A DNA stretch of 39,653 bases, from the NCBI GenBank assembly GCA_030265585.1, contig JAJDGJ010000009.1:1-39653 (forward strand). Reading direction: 5' to 3'. The position numbers were made by a program, and so were the translations under genes. This document shows, in pieces, positions 18,629 through 27,805 of this stretch. The first letter of the stretch is position 1. Each line of letters starts with the position of its first letter. Source of the stretch: Erysipelotrichaceae bacterium OttesenSCG-928-M19. GTDB taxonomy: Bacteria > Bacillota_I > Bacilli_A > JAJDGJ01. Below the pieces are notes generated by a model. It made no database searches, had not been told where the DNA came from, and saw nothing but the letters and a program-made list of their open reading frames with translations.

Positions 18629-20237
18629 ACTGAACTCCTAAAACACCAAATACTCTCGTAATAATATATTTTGGAATCAATTTCAAACGCAAGGCTATCA
18701 CTAAATAAATTCCTGCTCCTAATAAATAAAGTAAGACTGTTTCGGCAAAGACACCACTGAAAGTTGTCGTACTAATTAAATTAGCTAGAAAACTTATAAT
18801 TAAAAACATTATTGAACTAGCTCCAAAGCTTAAAAATAAAGTTGCAAAGAATTTTTTGTATTTTAGTTTGAAAAGGTTCTTTAACACAATCATTGATGGA
18901 ACAGTTGATAGCAAACATGCTAAAATACTTGACATTGCTAGTCCCATAATACCAAAATACTTAACTAAGAAGAAAGTTGCTAAAATCTTAACTGTTGTCG
19001 CAAAACCAATAAAAACCAAGGCTCTCTTACGCTGTGATAATGATAACATCATATTATCAACAATAATTGAGAAAGTATTAATAATAGCATAGATAGCAAA
19101 GTAATTAAAAATATATGAGCCATAATCAGCATTCTTACCACCACTAATTACAAAGAATGTTTCATAGCTAGCAGCCATCATTAGTAAAGCTATGGGTACT
19201 AATACAACAATTGTACCTTCCATAATATTCATAATTAACTCTCTAATTTTTAAAATGTCTCTTTGAGCATACGCTTCAGCTAAATGAGGTACTAGGGCAA
19301 CTGATAAACCCGTACTTATCGTCATTGGAATCGTTAATAATTTATTAACACTAACACCATATATAGTATAAAACTCAACAGCATCATAAGTTGTAAAACC
19401 ATTGGCAACTAACCCTCTAATTGTATACATCAAATCAATTAGATCATTTGATTGCGCTAATAAAATAACCATTATATATGGCAAAGCAATTGAAAATAAT
19501 TCTTTATATAAAACCTTCGTTGGTATTTCCTTATTAGTTTGAGCTTCTTGACCTTCTAAATAATAATTATGAAATAATTTACGTAATTGTCGATATTTAT
19601 TGACTAAATAAAACAATGAAAAAACACTACCTAAAGTTGCACAAAAAACAGCAAAATAAACAGCAAATAAATTAGAAACAATACCGCCACCTGCTAAAAG
19701 TAGAATAGCTAAAATAAATGAGGAATTAATAAATTGTTCTACTAATTGAGACATTGAAGAAATTTTAATTTCCATATACCCTTGAAAGAAACCGCGAATA
19801 ACACTAATAATTGGCACAAAAATTAATGCCAGGGCAATAATTTTAATTCCTGTTGAGACATTAGCAATTATCTGAGGCTCTGTACCATTAGTAACAATAA
19901 TATTAGCTAATGGTGCCGATAAAATAATTAATCCTGAAGCACAAATAATCCCAATGACAAACATTAATAAAACATTGGCACGTAGTAATTTAAAACTAAC
20001 TTGATAGTTTTTATGGGCATTATATTTGGCAATCATATTAGCTGTTGCAAAAGGAATCCCTGCTGTTGCAATCAATAAAACATAGGCATAAATACGATAG
20101 GCAGAGGTAAAAACAATCTGCTGTTCTACTTCTAAGAATTTATTAAAAGGAATTAAATAAATAAAACCTAAAACTTTTGAGAGAAAAACAGCAATTGTGC
20201 CCCATAAAGCACCTTTTAGTAGTGAGTTTTTGCTCAT
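18621..20237 (-). CDS. murJ: Lipid II flippase / polysaccharide export MOP family (YtgP/MurJ-like)
   Basis: Multi-TM MOP-family protein, LKGALWGTIAVFLSKVLGFIYLIPF; ytgP-pseudouridine synthase adjacency as in Bacillus. Confidence 0.82.
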   Translation of the reverse strand: MSKNSLLKGALWGTIAVFLSKVLGFIYLIPFNKFLEVEQQIVFTSAYRIYAYVLLIATAGIPFATANMIAKYNAHKNYQVSFKLLRANVLLMFVIGIICASGLIILSAPLANIIVTNGTEPQIIANVSTGIKIIALALIFVPIISVIRGFFQGYMEIKISSMSQLVEQFINSSFILAILLLAGGGIVSNLFAVYFAVFCATLGSVFSLFYLVNKYRQLRKLFHNYYLEGQEAQTNKEIPTKVLYKELFSIALPYIMVILLAQSNDLIDLMYTIRGLVANGFTTYDAVEFYTIYGVSVNKLLTIPMTISTGLSVALVPHLAEAYAQRDILKIRELIMNIMEGTIVVLVPIALLMMAASYETFFVISGGKNADYGSYIFNYFAIYAIINTFSIIVDNMMLSLSQRKRALVFIGFATTVKILATFFLVKYFGIMGLAMSSILACLLSTVPSMIVLKNLFKLKYKKFFATLFLSFGASSIMFLIISFLANLISTTTFSGVFAETVLLYLLGAGIYLVIALRLKLIPKYIITRVFGVLGVQYD

Positions 20238-20396
20238 TAAATCACTTCCTTAAATCTAGTATATTATATCACAATCATAATTAAAGACAAAGCTCTCTTC
20301 TACCATTACAATATTTATTCTTAATTATTTATGAATATTAAAAAAGATACTCTAAATTGAATATCTACTAACTATTTTAATTATTGAAACTTTTCA

Positions 20397-20717
20397 TTAA
20401 ACATAAATAAAAAAAGAAAAAATTGAAATTACTAATAATATATATGTCCAATATTTTAGAGGAATAAAAAATAAACTATCATTATCTTCAAAATAAAATT
20501 CTTCATTTGTTTCAGCATCAATATAGAGTTTTTTAGGACGACTAGCAAGCCAAGAAACAAAAAAATAATTTATTATTGCACACATAAACATGCTTAGTGC
20601 TGTTACTTTAGCATCAGAAATTGTAATACCTACTAAATCAGTAAGACCATAGACAATTCCAAAACAAAGCATAAAAAATATTAAAATTAAAAATCCCTTC
20701 CCACTCCAAATTATCAT
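20397..20717 (-). CDS. Small 3-TM membrane protein, paralog A
   Basis: Shares (M)IIW.GKG N-term and DSLFFIP(L/M)KYWTYIL C-term with 20739-21056. Confidence 0.7.
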   Translation of the reverse strand: MIIWSGKGFLILIFFMLCFGIVYGLTDLVGITISDAKVTALSMFMCAIINYFFVSWLASRPKKLYIDAETNEEFYFEDNDSLFFIPLKYWTYILLVISIFSFFIYV

Positions 20718-20738
20718 AAATAAATCTCCTTAATTAAT

Positions 20739-21056
20739 TTAAAATAAAAGCATGTAAATCGCATAACATCCTAAAATATAAGTCCAATACTTCATTGGAA
20801 TAAAAAATAAACTATCTTCACTTTTAAAAAACCCTTCTTCATGGTTTTCACTATCAAGGTATTCCTCATTAGAATTTTGACCAAATTTCAAAACAAATAT
20901 ATAATTTGCCCAAGCACTTAAAGCACTACCTATTCCTAGAGATTTCCTAATCCCTATTACATAGCCTAGCCATTCTCCACCAACAAAAACAATACCAATA
21001 AAAAATACTAAAAATAATACCGTTATTATTCCTTTACCACGCCAAATTATCATCAT
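20739..21056 (-). CDS. Small 3-TM membrane protein, paralog B
   Basis: As above; tandem with paralog A. Confidence 0.7.
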   Translation of the reverse strand: MMIIWRGKGIITVLFLVFFIGIVFVGGEWLGYVIGIRKSLGIGSALSAWANYIFVLKFGQNSNEEYLDSENHEEGFFKSEDSLFFIPMKYWTYILGCYAIYMLLF

Positions 21057-21117
21057 ATTTCTCCAATTTTATTATATTTATATTAATGATATCAAATAAA
21101 ACTAAACTAAACAATAA

Positions 21118-21144
21118 AAAAGTGCCTATTCACGATAAGCACTT
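21118..21144 (-). terminator. Terminator of the rhodanese gene
   Basis: AAGTGC...GCACTT then TTTT on the minus strand. Confidence 0.65.
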
Positions 21145-21422
21145 ATACCACCTTTTAAATTAGTAACTTGATAACCTAATTTACTTAAATAATCACACGC
21201 AGTAGCTGAACGCATTCCACTAGCACACATTATATAATATTGTATCTCTTTCTTTAAATACTTATCAGGATTATTCAATAAGGTTTCTAGTTCAATATTT
21301 TTAGTACCTTTAATTTTACTTACTTGATACTCTTCTTTAGTTCTAACATCAATAATATTTGGATTTTTCATTTCTTTAATTTCATTGATATTAATTTGTT
21401 CAAAGTTCTTCTTAAAAAACAC
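21126..21422 (-). CDS. Rhodanese-like sulfurtransferase
   Basis: IIDVRTKEEYQVSKIKGTKNIEL; active-site CASGMRS. Confidence 0.92.
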   Translation of the reverse strand: MFFKKNFEQININEIKEMKNPNIIDVRTKEEYQVSKIKGTKNIELETLLNNPDKYLKKEIQYYIMCASGMRSATACDYLSKLGYQVTNLKGGISAYRE

Positions 21423-21447
21423 TATTTCTTTCTCTCCTTACAATAAA

Positions 21448-23097
21448 TTATTTCTTAAAATATTCATGGTATAGCTTATAACCACCACTTAAGTTATATA
21501 TCTTTTTCTTAAAACCATTCTCTTTTAAAATACGCGCTGCTAAATGTCCTCTTAACCCTACTTGACAAGTAATATAAATATCCTTACTAAAGTCTATTTT
21601 ATCTAAATTAGCTCTAAGATTATCAATATCAAAATTAATTGTCTCAGGGATATGACCTAAATTATATTCATATTCCGTTCTGACATCAACAAATTGAGCA
21701 TCTTTTAAGTTAGCAATATCCTGAACATAAAATGGTTCAAACATACCGCGTTCAATATTTGTTGCCACATAACCGATAATATTAACTGGATCTTTAGCAC
21801 TTGAAAATGGTGGTGCATAACATAATTCTAAATCAGGTAAGTCATCAATTGTTGCCTTAAATTTAATTGCCGTGGCAATTACGTCGATTCTCTTTTCTGT
21901 TCCTTCTTTACCAAAAGCTTGAGCACCTAGAACTCTCTTTGATTTAGCATCATAAACCAATTTCAATGTAATATCACTTGCATCAGGATAATAACCAGCA
22001 TGGTTTGCACGATGAACATGAACACTTTTAACATCATAGCCTTGTGCTTTAGCACTAGCTTCATTTAAGCCAGTTGCTGCAGCTATATTATCAAAAATCT
22101 TTACTACTGAGCTACCAAGTGAACCATTATACTTTGTTTCAATACCATTAATATGATCCGCAATCAATCTTCCTTGGCGATTAGCTGGCCAAGCTAGAGG
22201 TATTTTAGTTGGTTGTTGACTAACAAAGTTTAAAACCTCAATTGCATCACCACCAGCATAAATATTAGGATCAGATGTTTGATTATATTCATTAACTTTA
22301 ATAGCTTTAGTAACACCTAATTCTAACCCAGCTTCTTGAGCCAATTTTGTTTCAGGTGCAACACCAATCGCCATAATATTTAAATCACTGCTCAAAATAC
22401 TATCATCACTTAAAATAACTTTTTTACCTTCGTTCTCAAATTTTTTAACAGATAAACCAAGTTTAAAATCAATGCCCTTTTTAGTCATTGCATTTTGAAT
22501 TAGCTTAGCCATTTCATCATCAAATACTTTCATCACCTGAGTCGCTAAATCAATTATTGTTACTTTAATTCCTAAATGATTTAAGTTTTCAGCCATCTCT
22601 AAACCAATAAATCCAGCCCCAACAACAACAGCTTCCTTAATATCATTATTAGTAATATGAGCTTTAATTTGATCTGTATCTGGGATATTTCTTAACTTAA
22701 AAACATTTTTTGCTTCATCTTGACCTTCAATTGGTAACATAATTGGATTAGCCCCTGGAGCTAACACAACATAATCATAAGCTAAATTATATGTCTCATC
22801 AGTTTTTACATCTCTAACAACAACATGTTTTTGTTGACGATCAATTTTTATTGCCTCACTAAAGTTACGAACATCAATATTAAAACGTGCTTTCATACCT
22901 TCTTTAGTTTGAACAATTAAATTATCACGTTCTTTAATAACATCACCAATATAATAAGGTAGCCCACAATTTGCAAAAGAAATATATTCATCTCTTTCTA
23001 ATAGAATAATTTCATCTTCCTCATTTAATCTTCTTAGTCGTGCTGCAGCACTAGCTCCAACAGCAACACCACCAATAATTATAATTTTTCTTGACAC
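21448..23097 (-). CDS. CoA-disulfide reductase with C-terminal rhodanese domain
   Basis: FAD motif IIIIGGVAVGASAAARLRRL, SFANCGLPYYIGD active Cys, C-term rhodanese CQVGLRG; GTG start after AAAGGAGG. Confidence 0.92.
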   Translation of the reverse strand: MSRKIIIIGGVAVGASAAARLRRLNEEDEIILLERDEYISFANCGLPYYIGDVIKERDNLIVQTKEGMKARFNIDVRNFSEAIKIDRQQKHVVVRDVKTDETYNLAYDYVVLAPGANPIMLPIEGQDEAKNVFKLRNIPDTDQIKAHITNNDIKEAVVVGAGFIGLEMAENLNHLGIKVTIIDLATQVMKVFDDEMAKLIQNAMTKKGIDFKLGLSVKKFENEGKKVILSDDSILSSDLNIMAIGVAPETKLAQEAGLELGVTKAIKVNEYNQTSDPNIYAGGDAIEVLNFVSQQPTKIPLAWPANRQGRLIADHINGIETKYNGSLGSSVVKIFDNIAAATGLNEASAKAQGYDVKSVHVHRANHAGYYPDASDITLKLVYDAKSKRVLGAQAFGKEGTEKRIDVIATAIKFKATIDDLPDLELCYAPPFSSAKDPVNIIGYVATNIERGMFEPFYVQDIANLKDAQFVDVRTEYEYNLGHIPETINFDIDNLRANLDKIDFSKDIYITCQVGLRGHLAARILKENGFKKKIYNLSGGYKLYHEYFKK

Positions 23098-23098
23098 A

Positions 23099-23335
23099 TT
23101 AATCCTCCTTTGTAAGTTTATATTCCTCTTCATAGAATTTTAATTTTTCAATTAAATCTTTTAAATCACTTGGTTTAACAATCGTTATTCCAATCTTTGA
23201 GTCAGCTAAGACAATTAATTCTTCATTAGGTTTAAACTCAAAATAATCTCGTGCATTTTTAGGGATAACAATTTGTCCTCTTTCGCCTACTTTTACTGTA
23301 CCACAAATACAACGTCCATTTTTTAAATCCATCAT
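23099..23335 (-). CDS. AbrB/SpoVT-like transition-state regulator with Cys-containing N-terminus
   Basis: GTVKVGERGQIVIPKNARDYFEFKPNEELIVL swapped-hairpin AbrB fold signature; N-term NGRCICG. Confidence 0.9.
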   Translation of the reverse strand: MMDLKNGRCICGTVKVGERGQIVIPKNARDYFEFKPNEELIVLADSKIGITIVKPSDLKDLIEKLKFYEEEYKLTKED

Positions 23336-23475
23336 CTCACTCCAATCATACTTTTCATACTTATTATACAGTGCTTACCTTATAAAGTAAATTCTATTGC
23401 TTACTTTTGATAAACAACAGTCATTCTTCACAATAATCCTACAACATTATAAAATATAAGGATTATAATAAGAGC

Positions 23476-23500
23476 ATAATAATTATTTTATAATTATTAT
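23476..23500. repeat. Perfect inverted repeat, 11-bp arms, 3-nt loop
   Basis: ATAATAATTAT-TTT-ATAATTATTAT. Confidence 0.75.
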
Positions 23501-23530
23501 ATAATCATAATAATTCCCCTTTATTACAGA

Positions 23531-23555
23531 AAAGACTTTCCCCAGAGTCTTTTTT
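23531..23555 (+). terminator. Orphan plus-strand terminator
   Basis: AAAGACT-TTCCCCAG-AGTCTTT followed by T-run; no plus-strand ORF upstream. Confidence 0.65.
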
Positions 23556-23669
23556 GTTCATATTTAAGACACTAATATTACATAATAAAGCTACACTTAT
23601 ACATCTATAATATATTATAATATGATTGTATTATTAATAATAATATTCATGAATTTTCTCCAAATAGAA

Positions 23670-23699
23670 GAAAGACACTTAAACAAGTGTCTTTTTTCT
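23670..23699 (-). terminator. Terminator of the lipoprotein gene
   Basis: AAGACACTT-AAAC-AAGTGTCTT stem, flanked by A/T runs. Confidence 0.75.
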
Positions 23700-24093
23700 A
23701 TTCATCTAAAATTTTTTGATTTAATTTCTCTAATTCTTTTAAAGTATCATTGAACTTCTTAGCATTCTCATTATATTTTTTAATGTCCTTTGCTTGTTTA
23801 CTATCGTTTAATACCTTAATATAGGCAATTATCTCTTTATCTTTAGCAATTATTTCTTTTTGTGTCTCTTGATATTTATCATCTAAGACAATGGCTTCTT
23901 TGCGTTCTACTATTTCTTCAAGCATTTCTGTCTTTTCATTTAATTCTTCTTGATCATTAAGCTCATAAATTCTCGTGTTGACAATATTTATAAATTCATT
24001 TGAAGTATCGATGAATTTATCCTTACTATTAAAAGAACAACCAACGACAAATAATATTACAAAGATTGACAATATTTTTAAAGTTTTTCTCAT
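23698..24093 (-). CDS. Small coiled-coil lipoprotein
   Basis: Lipobox LFVVGCS; helical Lys/Glu-rich body. Confidence 0.75.
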   Translation of the reverse strand: MRKTLKILSIFVILFVVGCSFNSKDKFIDTSNEFINIVNTRIYELNDQEELNEKTEMLEEIVERKEAIVLDDKYQETQKEIIAKDKEIIAYIKVLNDSKQAKDIKKYNENAKKFNDTLKELEKLNQKILDE

Positions 24094-24115
24094 TATTATC
24101 TTCCTTTATTAAAAT

Positions 24116-24580
24116 TTATTTAGTGATTGCTAACCACTCAGAAAAATTGCTATATTTCTCTAATTCAGCAATGCTTAATTCAATTGCTGTATTCATACTA
24201 CCACAAGCTGGAAAAACAGTTGTAAAACGCTTTAGTGATTCATCAAGGTAGACTTTCATTTGTGGATTTTTTAAAGCAAACGGACAAACACCACCAACCT
24301 CATGTCCTGTGTGTTCTAAAACCTGTTGAGCATCTAACATTTTTGCCTTAGCTTTAAAATGATCTTTATAAAGACGATTATCGATCTTAACATCACCTGC
24401 CATCACAACCATAAAGACATCTTCTTTATTAATAAAGGTCAATGATTTAGCAATCCTTGCCTCTTCTACACCTAATGATTGCGCAGCTAGAGCTACTGTC
24501 GCCGATGAATCAGGAACATGGATAATATCATCCTTTTTATTAAATTTATCAAAAAATAATTCAACCTCTTTTATTCCCAT
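24116..24580 (-). CDS. ybaK: YbaK/EbsC-family aminoacyl-tRNA deacylase
   Basis: RIAKSLTFI, GDVKID, HEVGGVCPFAL, ACGSMNTAIEL motifs. Confidence 0.92.
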   Translation of the reverse strand: MGIKEVELFFDKFNKKDDIIHVPDSSATVALAAQSLGVEEARIAKSLTFINKEDVFMVVMAGDVKIDNRLYKDHFKAKAKMLDAQQVLEHTGHEVGGVCPFALKNPQMKVYLDESLKRFTTVFPACGSMNTAIELSIAELEKYSNFSEWLAITK

Positions 24581-24591
24581 AAAACCACCCC

Positions 24592-25146
24592 TTATTTATA
24601 GATAACTAATTTATCTGTTTTTAATTTTTTAACTGTATGTTCATTGTTATCGTTACGATAATTATTTACTTCTTCATCACTATCCTCTAATCTAATTACT
24701 TGATGTGATTTACCGATTGCAATCAAATTCTCAGGATAAAAATCTTCAACACCAATTATTTCTTTTACTTTAGCACGATCAAAGCTATTAATACAAACAC
24801 TAGCATAGTCTTGTTCAAAAAGATATTCTCTAATTATTTGAACTGCAATACCTATATCGATACCATAAAGTGTTTCTTGATTACGTTTTCTAAATGTTCC
24901 AATAACAATATAAGCTGATGGTGCTTCTTCTAATGGAATTTTATGAGAGATAGGTAAATTAGTTGTGTTGAAAATCAAATCTCTTTTATCATCATTAACT
25001 AATGCATATCGTAAGATCTGTTCATTACGGGCACTAGAAGCTAATCTAACATGATCAATTACACTTAAAAGAAACTCACTACTAATTATCGTTGCTTCCA
25101 TTTCTCGTTGTGTTCTTAAATTTTTAATAACATCATAATATGCCAT
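24592..25146 (-). CDS. Nitroreductase-family protein
   Basis: LASSARNEQILRYALV..., GIDIGIAVQIIREYLFEQDYASVCI; start after GGAG. Confidence 0.82.
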   Translation of the reverse strand: MAYYDVIKNLRTQREMEATIISSEFLLSVIDHVRLASSARNEQILRYALVNDDKRDLIFNTTNLPISHKIPLEEAPSAYIVIGTFRKRNQETLYGIDIGIAVQIIREYLFEQDYASVCINSFDRAKVKEIIGVEDFYPENLIAIGKSHQVIRLEDSDEEVNNYRNDNNEHTVKKLKTDKLVIYK

Positions 25147-25239
25147 TTTTATCACTCCTTCAATAGTTCAATTATATCATTTTCATGCAATTATACCAAC
25201 TGTTTTTAAAAAATGTTATAATTGAAACAGGTGATGATA

Positions 25240-26445
25240 ATGAAATGTGCAATCTTAAGTATTGGCAATGAAGTTGTTGAAGGTTTTGTGCTTAATAGTA
25301 ACGCAACTTACTTTGCTTCAAAATTAAATGAGCTTGGCATTAAAGTTAATAAACATCTAACAATAATAGATACAGAGACAGAAATAATTGCTGCTATTGA
25401 CTATTTAAACAAGGATCATAATTTAATTATTGTTAGTGGTGGCTTAGGTCCAACTGGTGATGATATTACTAAAGAAAGCATTGCCAAAGCTCTAGGTTTA
25501 ACGCTAAAAATTGATGAACATGAATTACAAAAATTAAAAGATTTCTTTAAAATGCGTAATTATAATTATTCTAGTGTTAATGATAAACAAGCCTTATATA
25601 GTGAATTAGATACAATTTTAATCAACCAAAATGGAACAGCTAATGGCTACTATTTTACTAAGGATCAAGTTGTCTATTGTGTTTTACCAGGACCACCAAT
25701 TGAAAATCGTACTATGTTTGATAGTTTTGTTAAAACACTAAGTACTGAAGAAGTTTTTGAAAAAGATCTATATCTAATCAATATTGGTGAAAGTAATGCT
25801 GAAGCAACAATGAAGCATCTCTATCAAAAATATCCGCAAGTTTATATTGGCTGTTATATGCAAGATTTTGGAATTAATTACCGTTTAAAATCAACAAATA
25901 AACAACAAATAGAAGCTTGTTTTCTCGATTTAAAAACAATTTTTAAAGATAATTATCTATGTGCTAGTAAAGATCCACTTGCAGATTTTGTGAACTTTTT
26001 AATAGCTAACAACATTACAATTAGCTTTGCAGAAAGCTGTACCGCTGGTTTAGCTGCCTCTTTTATTGCCTCAATACCAGGCAGTTCACATATTTTAAAA
26101 GAATCAATAATTACTTATTCAAATGAAGCTAAGCAAAAATATCTAAAAGTTCCTTTAGATCTTCTTAATAACTATGGTGCTGTTTCTCAAGAATGTGCCC
26201 AGGCAATGGCACAAGGATTATTTGAGAAAACAAATAGTGATTTATGTATTGCAATAACAGGTATCGCCGGACCAGATGGCGGTAGTACTACTAAACCAGT
26301 TGGACTAGTTCACTTTGTTTTACATTATAAAAATAAAAATTATTATTTTGTTCAGAATTTTATAGGACAGCGCAATTTAATTAGAACACGTGCTGCCAAA
26401 TCAATTATTTTCGAGACTTATCGACTTTTACAACAAACAATTTAA
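25240..26445 (+). CDS. cinA: CinA-family competence/damage-inducible protein (nicotinamide-nucleotide amidase)
   Basis: SIGNEVVEGFVLNSNATYFASKL, SGGLGPTGDDITKE, C-term AESCTAGLAASFIASIPGSS. Confidence 0.95.
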   Translation: MKCAILSIGNEVVEGFVLNSNATYFASKLNELGIKVNKHLTIIDTETEIIAAIDYLNKDHNLIIVSGGLGPTGDDITKESIAKALGLTLKIDEHELQKLKDFFKMRNYNYSSVNDKQALYSELDTILINQNGTANGYYFTKDQVVYCVLPGPPIENRTMFDSFVKTLSTEEVFEKDLYLINIGESNAEATMKHLYQKYPQVYIGCYMQDFGINYRLKSTNKQQIEACFLDLKTIFKDNYLCASKDPLADFVNFLIANNITISFAESCTAGLAASFIASIPGSSHILKESIITYSNEAKQKYLKVPLDLLNNYGAVSQECAQAMAQGLFEKTNSDLCIAITGIAGPDGGSTTKPVGLVHFVLHYKNKNYYFVQNFIGQRNLIRTRAAKSIIFETYRLLQQTI

Positions 26446-26467
26446 AAGCTTAATCAAGCTTTTTTTT
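26444..26467. terminator. Terminator between convergent cinA and CmpB-like gene
   Basis: AAAAGCTT-AATC-AAGCTTTT then T-run. Confidence 0.75.
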
Positions 26468-27274
26468 GTTATCTAAATCTTGTTTTACTAGTCTTGAACC
26501 AAAACTATGCCCTTTATCCTTAGCAATTGTGTGATAGTTACGATATAGCCTAGTTAGTTGTTTTCTTGGTTTACTAATTTTTTCTCTAGTCTTTTTAACT
26601 CTTGTTTTTATCTCAGTAAGACGTTTTTCATTGTCCTCACTAAGCTTTGTTAGATAATCGCTAATACTTAGCCTATTTTCTAACATTGCCTCTAAATCAC
26701 TATGATATTTTTCAGAGATTTCTTCAAAATCTTTAATTGTACGTTCAACGATATTCATATTAACAATAATATTACGTAGGTTAACTAAATTACTAATTGT
26801 AATCATGATATCAATCAATAATAATAAGGCACTAATAATACTAAAAGAATGCAAAAAATTATTGGTGAAATGCTCTAAGTAGCTCATAATTAATGGTTGA
26901 ATTGTGTGGATCATCACAATACAAAGTAATCCCCAAGCAATAGTATTTTCTAAACAGACATAACCATGTAGATTAAACTTTTTATTTGTATAATCCCACC
27001 ATCTTGTTGCAAATATTTTTTCTAATAAAAATCCAGTAATAAATTCTAATAATGAAGCTAGAAGCGCTCCTAAGACAAATAACACTAAGATGTTATTATA
27101 ATAAGGTTCCAGAAAATAAATAATGATAACCATTCCTAGACCATATACTGGACAAATTGGTCCATTTAAAAAACCACGATTAATAAATTTCTTTTCTTTA
27201 ACAGAAAAAAGTATGGTTTCCATGCACCAACCTAAGAAACTATAAACTAAAAAAAATAAATAATACTGTTCCAT
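26450..27274 (-). CDS. Putative ABC-transporter type IV / CmpB-like membrane protein
   Basis: FLGWCMETILFSVKEKKFINRGFLNGPICPVYGLG, WWDYTNKKFNLHGYVCLENTIAWG typical of this family. Confidence 0.85.
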   Translation of the reverse strand: MEQYYLFFLVYSFLGWCMETILFSVKEKKFINRGFLNGPICPVYGLGMVIIIYFLEPYYNNILVLFVLGALLASLLEFITGFLLEKIFATRWWDYTNKKFNLHGYVCLENTIAWGLLCIVMIHTIQPLIMSYLEHFTNNFLHSFSIISALLLLIDIMITISNLVNLRNIIVNMNIVERTIKDFEEISEKYHSDLEAMLENRLSISDYLTKLSEDNEKRLTEIKTRVKKTREKISKPRKQLTRLYRNYHTIAKDKGHSFGSRLVKQDLDNKKKLD

Positions 27275-27330
27275 ATGACACCTCTTAAAAATTAATTATA
27301 GCATATCTATGACACTGATTAAATCACATA

Positions 27331-27364
27331 CAAAAAGCAACCCTAAGTTTAACTTGAGTTGCTT
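27331..27364 (-). terminator. Terminator of the coiled-coil protein gene
   Basis: AGCAAC...GTTGCT stem with T-run on the minus strand. Confidence 0.65.
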
Positions 27365-27368
27365 CTTT

Positions 27369-27725
27369 TTATTCACTTAATAACTTTTCAATAGCTATTA
27401 ATTCTATTTCATCATATTGTTCATTAGTATTGAAATCTTTTAAAAGATGTTTAATCTCATGTAATGCTTTTCTTTGTTCATAATAAACTTTTAGGCGATT
27501 ATCACTATCCTCAAGTTTATCTAAATCATTGTTTAATTTTATCATTCTTTGAGAAATATCATTCATTAACTTCATTTCTTGAGCATGTTGATTTGCAACT
27601 GCTTCTAAATCATTTAATGATTGCTTTCTCTTCTCAAAATCACCACGATGAACATTATCAAAACCATCAATATGATTCATTATTGCTTCGATAGCATAAG
27701 CTTCTCTTTTAACTAAGTTTTTCAT
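27369..27725 (-). CDS. Hypothetical coiled-coil protein (118 aa)
   Basis: Intact ORF with RBS; predicted helical. Confidence 0.65.
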   Translation of the reverse strand: MKNLVKREAYAIEAIMNHIDGFDNVHRGDFEKRKQSLNDLEAVANQHAQEMKLMNDISQRMIKLNNDLDKLEDSDNRLKVYYEQRKALHEIKHLLKDFNTNEQYDEIELIAIEKLLSE

Positions 27726-27805
27726 TTTAAAAACCTCCCAAAACCTTAGCTATCTACTATTATTATATCTAAAATAATCTAGTTTTCAAATGAAATACTT
27801 TATAA

